Positions 51,626 to 59,772 of a stretch of DNA of 64,000 nucleotides are shown in pieces; the stretch's first letter is position 1; each line of letters begins with the position of its first letter. The notes under the pieces are model-generated. The model made no database searches and was not told where the DNA came from. It worked only from the letters and a program-made list of their open reading frames with translations. A program made the translations under genes and the position numbers. Source of the DNA: Iamia sp038233075. GTDB lineage: Bacteria > Actinomycetota > Acidimicrobiia > Acidimicrobiales > Iamiaceae. The stretch spans positions 1 to 64,000 of the forward strand of contig JBBSMQ010000010.1 of the NCBI GenBank assembly GCA_038233075.1. Direction: 5' to 3'.

Positions 51626-52957
51626 ATGGCTGTGCTTCGGCTCTTCGCTGCCGCCCGTGAAGCCGCCGGCACCGCCACCGAGCAGGTCCCGGGGGCGACG
51701 GTCGACGAGGTCCTCGACGCCGCCCGCCGGCGCCACGGCGACCAGTTCGCCCGGGTCCTCGCGCAGAGCAAGGTGTGGTGCAACGGCTCGCCGGCCACCG
51801 GTGACCAGGTGGTGGGTCCCGGCGACGAGGTGGCCGTCCTCCCGCCGGTGTCCGGCGGGTCCGGACCTCCGTCGTTCCCGCGTCCCTCCGGGATGGCTTC
51901 GCGGGCCCCGGACGACCGGCCGCCTCGTCCGGCGTCGCCTCCCCGCCGTCTCGGTCGGCTGCGGGCCGGTCACCGGGCCCGGTCCCGTCGGCCGGCCGTG
52001 GGCGCCGGTCGCCCGACCCGAACCGCCACCGGGTCCCGCGACCGGCCCGGGGCGCACTCGTCGGACGGGCCCGACGCAGTCGCCTCGGACGGGCTCACCC
52101 GTCTCCCCGCCCTGCCGGTCCCTCGGAGCGGCAAGGTGGCCATCGGTGGTCGGGAACGCCCGGTGATGCGCACCGGGCCGCGTCGGACCCCCGTCGGCCG
52201 CCGGTACGCGGTCGTCTACGACACCAGCGGCCACAAGGTCACCCTCGGCGTGGTCTGGTTCCTGGCCGTCATCGGTGCCCTCGCCCTGGGCTGGGCCCCG
52301 TTGACGCTGCTCTTCGGCGTGGCCGCCGGGTGGGCCGCCCTCGAGGCTGCATCCCGGTCGGTGGAGGCGGGGCGCTCGGCCGACCCGTGGGTCGCCGGTC
52401 TCGGAGGGGCGGCCATCGGTGCCTCGGGTGCCGCCGGGAGTGGGTACCTGGGTGGGGCGATCCTCCTCGTGGTCCTCGTCGCGCTGATCGTGGCCGCGAT
52501 CACGACGAGCCGTGAGCGGGTCCTCGGCGCGGCCGGATCCTCGGTCCTCAGCACGGTGCCGTTCGGCCTGGCGTCGGCATGCGTGCTGCTCACCCGCGAC
52601 CTCGAGATCGGCGCGGCCGTGGTCCTGGTGCTCTTCGTCTCGGTCTACGAGGCTGGTGACTTCCTCATCGGATCGGGCGCAGCCAACAGCGTCGAGGGGC
52701 CTCTCGTCGGGGGGGTCACCATCGTCATCACCGGGCTGGTGGTGTTCGTGCTCCGCGTCCCCCCCTTCGACGGCGCCCCGGCCCTCGTCTTCGCCGCCAT
52801 CGCAGCCGTCACCGCACCGGTGGGCCAGCTGGCCTGCTCCGCGGTCCTCCCCGCCCCCGACGCCCACGCCCCCGCTGCTCGACGGCTGGACTCCCTGCTC
52901 CTGCTGGCTCCGCTGTGGGCCTTCGCCAGCGGCCTCTTCGTCGCCAGCCAGGCGTGA
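51626..52957 (+). CDS. Fusion of a MoaD/ThiS-like domain with a CdsA-like membrane domain
   Basis: A 443-aa protein. Residues 1-78 form a ubiquitin-like MoaD domain (VLRLFAAAREAAG, ending VAVLPPVSGG at 77-78). A ~130-residue Arg/Pro-rich linker follows. Then eight or so membrane helices end with YEAGDFLIGSG, SVEGPLVGGVTI and RRLDSLLLLAPLW, in the order of the phosphatidate cytidylyltransferase (CdsA) end region, but with key Asp/Lys positions changed. The Gly-Gly normally activated in MoaD is buried inside the chain. No frameshift evidence. The CdsA link is my inference from weak motifs. Confidence 0.6.
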   Translation: MAVLRLFAAAREAAGTATEQVPGATVDEVLDAARRRHGDQFARVLAQSKVWCNGSPATGDQVVGPGDEVAVLPPVSGGSGPPSFPRPSGMASRAPDDRPPRPASPPRRLGRLRAGHRARSRRPAVGAGRPTRTATGSRDRPGAHSSDGPDAVASDGLTRLPALPVPRSGKVAIGGRERPVMRTGPRRTPVGRRYAVVYDTSGHKVTLGVVWFLAVIGALALGWAPLTLLFGVAAGWAALEAASRSVEAGRSADPWVAGLGGAAIGASGAAGSGYLGGAILLVVLVALIVAAITTSRERVLGAAGSSVLSTVPFGLASACVLLTRDLEIGAAVVLVLFVSVYEAGDFLIGSGAANSVEGPLVGGVTIVITGLVVFVLRVPPFDGAPALVFAAIAAVTAPVGQLACSAVLPAPDAHAPAARRLDSLLLLAPLWAFASGLFVASQA

Positions 52958-53039
52958 GAGCTCGGTCACCGCTCGCGATCGGCGCACGCGCGCTCACTGG
53001 CGTTTCGATTTCTCGGGCGGGGGCCCCTAGCCTTGCGCC

Positions 53040-53510
53040 ATGAACGAGCTCGAGGAGCGGTGGCGTGACCTGGGCGAGTTCATCCGTGAGCAGCGCCACA
53101 TCGGCCACCTCTCGTTGCGCAAGCTGTCGGAGATGGCCGGTGTCTCCAACCCGTACCTGAGCCAGATCGAACGGGGTCTGCGCAAGCCGTCGGCCGAGAT
53201 CCTCCAGCAGATCGCCCGGGCCCTCGAGATCAGCTCCGAGACCCTGTACGTGCGGGCCGGCATCCTCGAGGAACGCCCTGAGGACGCCGATCTGGTGGGG
53301 GAGATCCGACGGGATCCGTGGATCGACGAGGAGCAGAAGCGCACCCTCATCCAGATCTACGAGTCGTTCCGAGCCGCCTCCCACGCCGCCGACGCCGCCG
53401 AGGCGGCCGTCGCCAGCGTGGAGGCCATGCTCCCCCGAGGAAACGGGGCCGACGCCGACGACGACGAGGAAACTGCCGCCTCGGAATCGGTCAGGGCCGC
53501 CCGGGGTTGA
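53040..53510 (+). CDS. XRE-family transcriptional regulator
   Basis: A 156-aa protein with a Cro/CI-type helix-turn-helix at residues 12-70: IREQRHIGHLSLRKLSEMAG then VSNPYLSQIERGLRKPS. A C-terminal helical part (EIRRDPWIDEEQKRTLIQIYESF) probably dimerises, and an acidic tail follows. This is a common mycobacterial/actinobacterial type. Its targets are not known; mshA starts 8 bases after its stop, so the two may be one transcript. Confidence 0.88.
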   Translation: MNELEERWRDLGEFIREQRHIGHLSLRKLSEMAGVSNPYLSQIERGLRKPSAEILQQIARALEISSETLYVRAGILEERPEDADLVGEIRRDPWIDEEQKRTLIQIYESFRAASHAADAAEAAVASVEAMLPRGNGADADDDEETAASESVRAARG

Positions 53511-53517
53511 CCCGCCC

Positions 53518-54741
53518 GTGGCCCGGGTCTCCCTCCTCAGCCTGCACACCTCGCCTCTGGCCCAACCGGGCACGGGTGACAGCGGCGGGATGAACGTCTA
53601 CGTCCGTGAGCTGGCCGCGGGTCTGGCCCACGGCGGTCACGACTGCACCGTGTACGTCCGCACCGACCACCCCGGTCTCCCGGCTCGGGTGGCCGTCGAG
53701 CCCGGGGTGACCGTGGCCCACGTGCCGGCCGGACCCGCCTCCCTGGCCAAGGAGGACCTGGGCGCCATCGTCGACGAGTGGGCCGACGGCGTGGGGGCGG
53801 CCATCGAGGCCGACGGTGGCACCGACGTACTGCACTCGAACTACTGGCTCTCCGGGGTGGCCGGTCATCGGCTCAAGCACCGGCTCGATCGGCCACTGGT
53901 GTCCACGTTCCACACCCTGGCCCGGGTCAAGGCCGCCTCGGGCGACCCCGAGCCCGAGGCCCGGGCCCGAGCCGAGGCTGCGGTGATGGCCTGCTCCGAC
54001 GCGGTCCTGGCCAGCTGCCTGGCCGAGGCCTGCCAGCTCGTGGAGCACTACCGCGTCCCCCGCGACCGGATCGCGGTGGTGGCCCCCGGTGTGGATCGGG
54101 CCCTGTTCTCCCCCGGACCTCGCTCCGGCGCCCGCGCCGCCGCGGCTGACCTGGACCTGGGCGACCGACCGATGCTGCTGCTGGTGGGGCGCATCCAACG
54201 CCTCAAGGGCATCGATGTGGCGGTGGAGGCGCTGGCCCGCATGCGGACCCGCGATGCGACGCTGGTCGTGTGCGGCGGTCCGAGCGGCCCCGACGGGCAG
54301 ACCTGCCTCGACGAGGTCGCGTCCCTGGTCGCCCGCCATGGCCTGGCCGGACGGGTCCGCATCGTCGCCCCCCGCCCCCACCATGAGCTGTCCAGCCTCT
54401 ACCGAGCCGCCGACGTGGTGGTGGTGCCGAGCCGGTCGGAGTCCTTCGGTCTGGTGGCTCTGGAGGCGGCGGCCTGCGGCCGGCCCGTCGTGGCCTCGGC
54501 CGTGGGCGGACTGGCCACCCTCGTCGACCACCGGCGCACCGGCCTGCTCCTCGCCGGGCGCGAGCCCGACCGTTGGGCCGCGGCCCTCGACGGTCTGCTC
54601 GCCACCCCTCTCCGGCGGGCGCGGATGGGTGACGCGGCCGCGGCGCGGTCCCGCCGGTACGGCTGGGTCCGGGCCGCCGGCGACCTGGCGGCGGTCTACG
54701 CCACCGTCACCGGCCGACCCCCGCTCGACTGCGCCGCCTGA
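53518..54741 (+). CDS. mshA: D-inositol-3-phosphate glycosyltransferase (mycothiol synthesis)
   Basis: A 407-aa GT4 enzyme making the first mycothiol intermediate from UDP-GlcNAc and inositol phosphate. Its N-terminus HTSPLAQPGTGDSGGMNVYV is the MshA signature. Further support: HSNYWLSG, STFHTLARVK, VGRIQRLKGID, and ESFGLVALEAAACGRPVV with the donor-binding EX7E. GTG at 53518 follows the XRE stop by seven bases. The family also includes sucrose-phosphate-synthase-like members, so the assignment rests on the N-terminal motif. Confidence 0.85.
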   Translation: MARVSLLSLHTSPLAQPGTGDSGGMNVYVRELAAGLAHGGHDCTVYVRTDHPGLPARVAVEPGVTVAHVPAGPASLAKEDLGAIVDEWADGVGAAIEADGGTDVLHSNYWLSGVAGHRLKHRLDRPLVSTFHTLARVKAASGDPEPEARARAEAAVMACSDAVLASCLAEACQLVEHYRVPRDRIAVVAPGVDRALFSPGPRSGARAAAADLDLGDRPMLLLVGRIQRLKGIDVAVEALARMRTRDATLVVCGGPSGPDGQTCLDEVASLVARHGLAGRVRIVAPRPHHELSSLYRAADVVVVPSRSESFGLVALEAAACGRPVVASAVGGLATLVDHRRTGLLLAGREPDRWAAALDGLLATPLRRARMGDAAAARSRRYGWVRAAGDLAAVYATVTGRPPLDCAA

Positions 54742-54783
54742 TGGCCCGACGGGTCCGCCCGTCGACCCCGGTGGCGCAACCCT

Positions 54784-54910
54784 GACGAAACCGCAGTGTT
54801 GCCGGTCGCCAGGCGTCTCTCAGGGGTGCGATTTCATGAATGTGGTCGCGACCCGACGAAACCGCAGTGCTGACGGACGCCAGGTGTCTCTCAGGGGTGC
54901 GGTTTCGTGG
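54784..54910. repeat. 71-bp tandem hairpin pair, locus 5
   Basis: Copies start at 54784 and 54855 (71 apart), each GACGAAACCGCAGTG...CGCCAGG-GTCTCTCAGGGGTGCG-TTTC. In copy 2 CGAAACCGCA pairs exactly with TGCGGTTTCG, with an inner stem CTGA...GACGC-CAG-GTGTC...TCAG. About 53 bases are conserved. It lies between mshA and the cupredoxin gene. Confidence 0.85.
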
Positions 54911-54973
54911 AGCCCGACCGCGGCCCGGGGGCGCACCCTGATGCCGGCGGGGGTGGGCAGTAGCCTTCGACGG

Positions 54974-55405
54974 ATGCGTCTCCGACTGCTCGCCGTCATC
55001 GTGGTGGTCCTTGCCCTCGCCGCCGCGTGCGGCGCCGACGAGGAGGCTGCGTCGGGGCCCGCTGCTCCGGACACGACGGCTGCCGGTCCCGACCTGGACG
55101 GGGTCGACTTCGTCGACGAGACCGGGTCGGCCCAGCCGCAGGTCGATGCCGTCGACAACGAGTTCCGGGACGAGTACGTCGAGGCGAAGGTGGGCACCAC
55201 CATCACCTTCCGCAACGATGGCCGCAACGACCACAACGTGCTGCCGGTGTCCGACGGTGAGTTCGCCGAGGTGCCGACCGAGGACTTCGAGCCCGGAGCC
55301 GAGGCCACCCTCACCTTCGACGAGGTGGGCGACGTGGCCTACTACTGCTCGCTGCACGGCACGCCGACCAAGGGCATGATCGGCGCCGTCCGGGTGGTCG
55401 AGTAG
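54974..55405 (+). CDS. Cupredoxin (plastocyanin-like) lipoprotein
   Basis: A 143-aa exported copper protein. The signal peptide ends in a lipobox (ALAAAC). The cupredoxin domain has TITFRNDGRNDHNV (first His ligand) and DVAYYCSLHGTPTKGMIG, giving Cys, His and Met. A blue-copper electron carrier role is expected, but the redox partner is unknown. ATG at 54974. It converges on the DUF1996 gene with an 11-base gap. Confidence 0.9.
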   Translation: MRLRLLAVIVVVLALAAACGADEEAASGPAAPDTTAAGPDLDGVDFVDETGSAQPQVDAVDNEFRDEYVEAKVGTTITFRNDGRNDHNVLPVSDGEFAEVPTEDFEPGAEATLTFDEVGDVAYYCSLHGTPTKGMIGAVRVVE

Positions 55406-55416
55406 GCCCGGTCCCC

Positions 55417-56391
55417 TCAGCGGGAGGCGCCGGAGAACAGCGCCTCCTCCTCGCGGTTCGAGGCGAGGTCGCAGACCACCTGGCGGCGGATGCAGGCCTC
55501 GACCTCCCGCTCCAGCCCCTCGGGGTCCCACCCGTTCCAGAAGTCGCCGTGGGCCGAGTAGATGGTGCCCGAGGCCAGCCGGAGGTCGTGGCCCTCACCC
55601 GAGATCGGGAAAGCGGTCGAGGTGGTCAGCTGCGGGATCGACACGGGGTGGGTCGGGGGGCAGGCCCCGTCGGTCGAGTGGTCGACGTGGGAGTGGTGGT
55701 CCACGCTGTCGAGGTAGCGGCCGTCCCAGCAGTCGGGGAAGGTGAGCACCAGGTGCAGCGGGGCGCGGGCAGGGCAGTCGGGCGGGTCGTCGCTGAGGGT
55801 GGTGTTGGCGCCGCAGGTCCAGCCCGTGGCCTCGCCGGGCTGGGGCTCGGTGGCGGTCTGGTCGCCGGCGATGAGGGCCAGTCCCGTGGGCATGGTCCGC
55901 ACCCTCCTGGGGTCGATGCCCGGCGCCGCCCGGTAGTACGCCTGCACGCTGCGGGGGACCACCACTTCGTCGTGGTCGTAGAGGGTGGGCTGCCAGTAGG
56001 CCGCGGTGTCGACGGACTTGTCGCAGGTGGTCGGAGCGCCGAGCAGGTCGTCGATGGTCGAGGTCGAGTCGGTGACGACAGATCCGGAGAAGTCGTGGCG
56101 GTGCGAGCGGCCCTCGTGGCCGGGGTGGACGATGGGGTCGTGGGCGCCCGAGTGGGAGTAGGTGCACCCCACCACGAACTGGCCGACCCGACCCTGGGGC
56201 CCGGTGTGGCGGGCCGGGGTGGCCGTCCACGGCGTGGGATCCGCGGCCCGGAGCGCGACGCCGCCGTCGTCGGTGTGAGGGTGGTCGGTGTGAGGGTCGT
56301 CGGCGTCACGTCCGTCGAGAGCCAGCACGGCCCCACCCGCGACGAGGGCGAGCAGGACGGCCAGCCCGACCAGACGAGCCCGCAGTCCCAC
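55417..56391 (-). CDS. DUF1996-domain secreted protein
   Basis: A 324-aa protein with an N-terminal membrane/signal segment (LVGLAVLLALVAGGAVLAL) and a DUF1996 domain: FVVGCTYSHSGAHDPIVHPG, GRSHRHDFSG, TAAYWQPTLYDH, HLVLTFPDCWDGRYLDS and VSIPQLTTSTAFPISG. The domain occurs in secreted actinobacterial and fungal proteins and has no established activity. GTG at 56391 lies two bases after the stop of the beta-helix gene, so both form one operon and are exported. Confidence 0.87.
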   Translation of the reverse strand: MGLRARLVGLAVLLALVAGGAVLALDGRDADDPHTDHPHTDDGGVALRAADPTPWTATPARHTGPQGRVGQFVVGCTYSHSGAHDPIVHPGHEGRSHRHDFSGSVVTDSTSTIDDLLGAPTTCDKSVDTAAYWQPTLYDHDEVVVPRSVQAYYRAAPGIDPRRVRTMPTGLALIAGDQTATEPQPGEATGWTCGANTTLSDDPPDCPARAPLHLVLTFPDCWDGRYLDSVDHHSHVDHSTDGACPPTHPVSIPQLTTSTAFPISGEGHDLRLASGTIYSAHGDFWNGWDPEGLEREVEACIRRQVVCDLASNREEEALFSGASR

Positions 56392-56393
56392 CC

Positions 56394-57800
56394 TCAGCCG
56401 CCGGCAGGCTTCTCGGGCACCTCGATGGCGCTCACGTCGACGGGCTCGGGGCCGGTGAAGCGCTCGGCCGGCGCGGTGCGGGCGTCGGGCATGGTGTCCT
56501 GGCCCTCGGGCTCGGGCACGGTCTTCCACGCGTCCTCGGGTGGCGCCGGCGGCTGGTCGGCGATGAGGGGGATGAGGTCGAAGGCGCCCTTGGTGAAGTC
56601 ACCCCCGCCCTCGCCGTCGCACGGGGCGATGGTCTCGAGGTCCTCGGGTGCGGTGGTGGCGAAGGTGTTGCCCGCGAAGCAGTTGCCCAGGCTCTCGAGG
56701 GTGGCGCCGTCACCGTCGATGGTGGCGGTCACCAGGTCGGCGAGCCGGGAGTCCTCGACCACGTTGTCGCGGACCTCGTTGGAGTAGGGCTCCCACAGGA
56801 CGAAGCCCGGGTCGGCGTCTTCGGCCGGGATCTCCTCGTCGCGGACCTCCTCACAGGGTGTGTCCCACTCGCTGCGCTCGGGGGGCACGTCGTTGGCGTC
56901 CTCCTCGGGGAAGGGCACCGCGGCGATGCCAGTACGGTCGTGGTCGTAGATGAGGTTGCGCTCGACCACGTTCTCCACGCTGCCGGCGAGCAGGATCCCG
57001 TTGCCCTGGGCCAGCAGGGCGACGTCGATGGCGGGGGCGTCCTGGCTGTTGTTGCTGTGGACGACGTTGCCCACGATCGTGTTGCGCCGACCGGGGTAGC
57101 ACAGCTCGTAGGCCCCGGAGTTGGGCACGATGCCGGCCCGGTTGTCGCGGAAGGTCGAGCGGACGATGTAGAGCTCGCCGCCGGAGTTGGTGCCGGAGTA
57201 GCCGAGGCCGTTGTTCTCGGATACCACGGTGTCGATCACCGCATCGCACTCGTAGCACTCGCCGATGTAGAAGCCGGCGTCGGGGTGCCCCGAGCCCAGG
57301 CTGTGATCGAGCTGGCCGTGGTACGCGTCGAAGGCGTAGATGCCGTAGTCGCCGTTGTTGTACGCCGTCAGGTACGACCCCCGGTACCGGTCGGAGCCGG
57401 TCCAGAAGAACCCGTTGGACAGGTAGTTGCGGGCCGTCATGTTCTCGACCACGACGCCGTCGGTCTCGAGCACGCGGACCCCGTTCTCCCGCTCGAAGCC
57501 CCCATCGAGGATCACCGTGTTGCGGTCCACCCCCCGAAGGGTCAGGTCGGGCGTGGCGACATCGACGGCCTCGGTGTAGGTGCCCTCGTCGATGAGGATG
57601 AGGTCACCCTCCTCGGCCGCGTCGACCGCAGCCTGGATGGTGTCGTGGTCCTGGGGGACGAGGAGGGTCCCCTCCGACGGGGCCGCGGGTGCCTCGGCAT
57701 CGGACCCACCGGCGTCGTCGTCGCCGCCGCAGGCGGCGGCGGTGAGGGCCAGGAAGGCGATGGCGACGCGGCCGAGGCGTCGGGCGGTGGCGATGGTCAT
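56394..57800 (-). CDS. Right-handed beta-helix lipoprotein
   Basis: A 468-aa exported protein. The signal peptide has a lipobox (LTAAAC). VPQDHDTIQAAVDAAEEGDLI is the usual beginning of pectate-lyase-like beta-helices, and repeats such as NGVRVLETDGVVVENMTARN and NTIVGNVVHSNNS follow up to about residue 330. The enzyme residues of true lyases were not identified, so it may bind or epimerise a polysaccharide. ATG at 57800 with GGGGGAA upstream. First gene of the pair with the DUF1996 protein. Confidence 0.85.
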   Translation of the reverse strand: MTIATARRLGRVAIAFLALTAAACGGDDDAGGSDAEAPAAPSEGTLLVPQDHDTIQAAVDAAEEGDLILIDEGTYTEAVDVATPDLTLRGVDRNTVILDGGFERENGVRVLETDGVVVENMTARNYLSNGFFWTGSDRYRGSYLTAYNNGDYGIYAFDAYHGQLDHSLGSGHPDAGFYIGECYECDAVIDTVVSENNGLGYSGTNSGGELYIVRSTFRDNRAGIVPNSGAYELCYPGRRNTIVGNVVHSNNSQDAPAIDVALLAQGNGILLAGSVENVVERNLIYDHDRTGIAAVPFPEEDANDVPPERSEWDTPCEEVRDEEIPAEDADPGFVLWEPYSNEVRDNVVEDSRLADLVTATIDGDGATLESLGNCFAGNTFATTAPEDLETIAPCDGEGGGDFTKGAFDLIPLIADQPPAPPEDAWKTVPEPEGQDTMPDARTAPAERFTGPEPVDVSAIEVPEKPAGG

Positions 57801-57911
57801 CGGGCGTTCCCCCGGTCGTGGTGTGGCGGCCACCATGGCTAACCCACCGGGACCCACGCCGCGGTCGGGGTGCCTGAGCCCGGTGGTCGTCGACGCCCGT
57901 ACCCTGCGGCC

Positions 57912-58382
57912 ATGGCTCCTGCACCGGCATCCCCCTCCGAGCTCGACGCGCTGTCCGACCGCATCGCCGCTCGGCTCGAGGAGCTCCGGGCCGAGAACCC
58001 GCTGATCGAGGCGGTGGATCGCGACGACACCGGTGTCCGCCGCTGGTTCGTCCGCCTGGCCGGTGAGGAGCGCGACCACACGACGGTGTGGCTGCACCTC
58101 CGCCAGCGCACCCTGTACCACGAGACCTACGTGCTGCCCGCCCCAGTGGACGAGCCGGCTCGCTTCTACGAGCACCTGCTGCGTCGCAACGCCGGCCTCC
58201 ACGGGGTGGCCTTCGCCATCGGGGAGGAGGACGCGACCTACCTGGTGGGTGAGGTCCCCATCGAGGGCGTCGACCGAGATCGGCTCGACGGTTTGCTCGG
58301 CCTGCACCACCAGACCGTCGAGCGCTGCTTCCGCCCCGCTCTGCGCCTGGGGTTCGCCTCGCTCCTGCCCCCGGGCGCTTGA
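57912..58382 (+). CDS. YbjN/T3SS-chaperone-fold protein
   Basis: A 156-aa protein with the YbjN fold: TTVWLHLRQRTLYHETYVLPAP, YEHLLRRNAGLHGVAFAIGEED and LVGEVPIEGVDRDRLD. In actinobacteria this family is common and of unknown role; a nearby YbjN gene often sits beside mshA, here only loosely (3 kb away). ATG at 57912. Confidence 0.75.
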   Translation: MAPAPASPSELDALSDRIAARLEELRAENPLIEAVDRDDTGVRRWFVRLAGEERDHTTVWLHLRQRTLYHETYVLPAPVDEPARFYEHLLRRNAGLHGVAFAIGEEDATYLVGEVPIEGVDRDRLDGLLGLHHQTVERCFRPALRLGFASLLPPGA

Positions 58383-58440
58383 TCTGAGATCTTTTTCTTA
58401 TCTTTCAATGCATGACATGCCTACTCCATGGGTAGGAGTG
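58381..58440 (+). terminator. AT-rich termination/spacer site after the YbjN gene
   Basis: GATCT-G-AGATC (58381-58391) followed by TTTTTCTTATCTTTC is the only weak-stem-plus-T-run terminator seen in the window. GCATG-A-CATGC and CCTAC...GTAGG follow. The stretch is markedly AT-richer than its surroundings. The next ~220 bases to 58667 hold no gene but include the promoter of the lipoprotein gene. Confidence 0.5.
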
Positions 58441-58667
58441 GAGCGGCCCCGACGAGCGGTGGTCGCCGAAGCGTTCGGGGAAGTGCGCGAGGTGGCCACC
58501 CTCTCGGGGCCCCATGAGGGCTCGTCCCGAGCCGCCCCGGGCCCCGCCACGGTGAGGTCCGGGGGACCCCCCACCACCGAGGGTGAGGTGACGTCGGGGT
58601 CGGCGCCGTGTGATGCTTCTGACCAGTGCGGGGGCGTACGGGGTGTCCGCCGTCCCTGAGGAGAGAG

Positions 58668-59465
58668 ATGACGACCCTGTCCCGTGCCCGACTGCGTGCG
58701 CTTGCCGCCGCCCTCGCCCTCGTCCTGGTCGTCGCCGCCTGCGGCAGCGACGGTGACAGCGACGCTGCGGTGGTCGACGACGACCCCACCACCGAGGCCG
58801 ACGACGACCCCACCACGATCGAGGACGACGCGAACACGACCGAGGCCGACCCGACCACCACGACCGAGGACGCCGGCGATCCCGCCGAGGCCGAGGCCCT
58901 GGCCGAGGCGGTGGTCCTCGACGAGGATGACTTCACCGACGAGTGGACCGCGGAGGAGCCCACCGACGACGCCGACGAGTTCGGCGACTGCGTGAGCGAC
59001 GTCGACCTCGACGCGGAGCTCGAGGCCGAGGTCGACTCCCTCGAGTTCTCCCAGTCCGCGCCCCCGGTGCAGATCGGGGTGAGCTCCACGGGGCTGGTCT
59101 TCCCCGACGAGGAGACGGCCACCGCCCTCGTCGACGAGGTCGGCAGCAAACGCTTCGCCGGTTGCGTCCTGGACGGGCTGGTCGCCAGCTTCGAGGAGGA
59201 TGGCGCGACGGTGGCGGACGCTGACCTGAACCCGGCGCCGGGAGCCCTCACCGTGGGGGACCAGACCTCCACCCTCAACGGGAGCTTCTCCCTCGAGATC
59301 GACGACGGCACCACCGTCGACGGTGAGCTGTCGTTGTCGGTGATCCGCACCGGCGCCGTGGTCACCGGGTTCAGCGTGTTCGACCTCGGCGACACCCGCT
59401 TCGCCGAGGTCGTCGACGAGGTCGCCGGCGTCATCGGTGACAAGCACGAGGCCGAGCTGGGCTGA
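58668..59465 (+). CDS. Acidic lipoprotein of unknown function
   Basis: A 265-aa protein. The signal peptide has a lipobox (LVLVVAAC) and is followed by a ~55-residue Asp/Glu/Thr-rich linker. The C-terminal ~190 residues contain two Cys (FGDCVSDVDL and FAGCVLDGLV) that may form a disulfide, and a beta-rich half. No family recognised. ATG at 58668 with GAGGAGAGAG upstream. Its stop codon is the left end of element C. Confidence 0.75.
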   Translation: MTTLSRARLRALAAALALVLVVAACGSDGDSDAAVVDDDPTTEADDDPTTIEDDANTTEADPTTTTEDAGDPAEAEALAEAVVLDEDDFTDEWTAEEPTDDADEFGDCVSDVDLDAELEAEVDSLEFSQSAPPVQIGVSSTGLVFPDEETATALVDEVGSKRFAGCVLDGLVASFEEDGATVADADLNPAPGALTVGDQTSTLNGSFSLEIDDGTTVDGELSLSVIRTGAVVTGFSVFDLGDTRFAEVVDEVAGVIGDKHEAELG

Positions 59466-59673
59466 GAGCCGACCGGAGAGGACCACCAGGGCGGGGTGGC
59501 GCGGGACTCCCTCGAGGCCTCTCAGCGGCGCGGCGGTGCCGAAGGGCCACCGCCGCCCACCCATGGGGATGTGGGTGTCGGCCATCGCCGCCCTCGCGCC
59601 CCAGGTGCTCCGGGGCCGCTCAGGGGCCGGCCTCCGAGAAGCCTTCGGACACCCACCCATCCGCGCCGCCGCG
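59462..59673. repeat. GGATAGG-type structured element C
   Basis: About 212 bases. It aligns with element B: CTGAGAG...CGGAGAGG...CCACCAG on the left, the block CGAGGCCTCTCAGCG...CGGTGCCGA, and CCACCCATCCGCGCCGCC on the right. About 55 bases in the middle are extra; they include GGGGATGTGGGTGTC, an inverted copy of the right end. The left end contains the TGA of the lipoprotein gene. Confidence 0.65.
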
Positions 59674-59772
59674 GCCCGGCGACCGGGGTGTCCCCGGCGC
59701 TGCCGCGCCGGTCGATGTCGGCCGTGCTCGGTGTCGCCGGGATGCGGGGGGCGACGACGTAGGTTCGACCCC

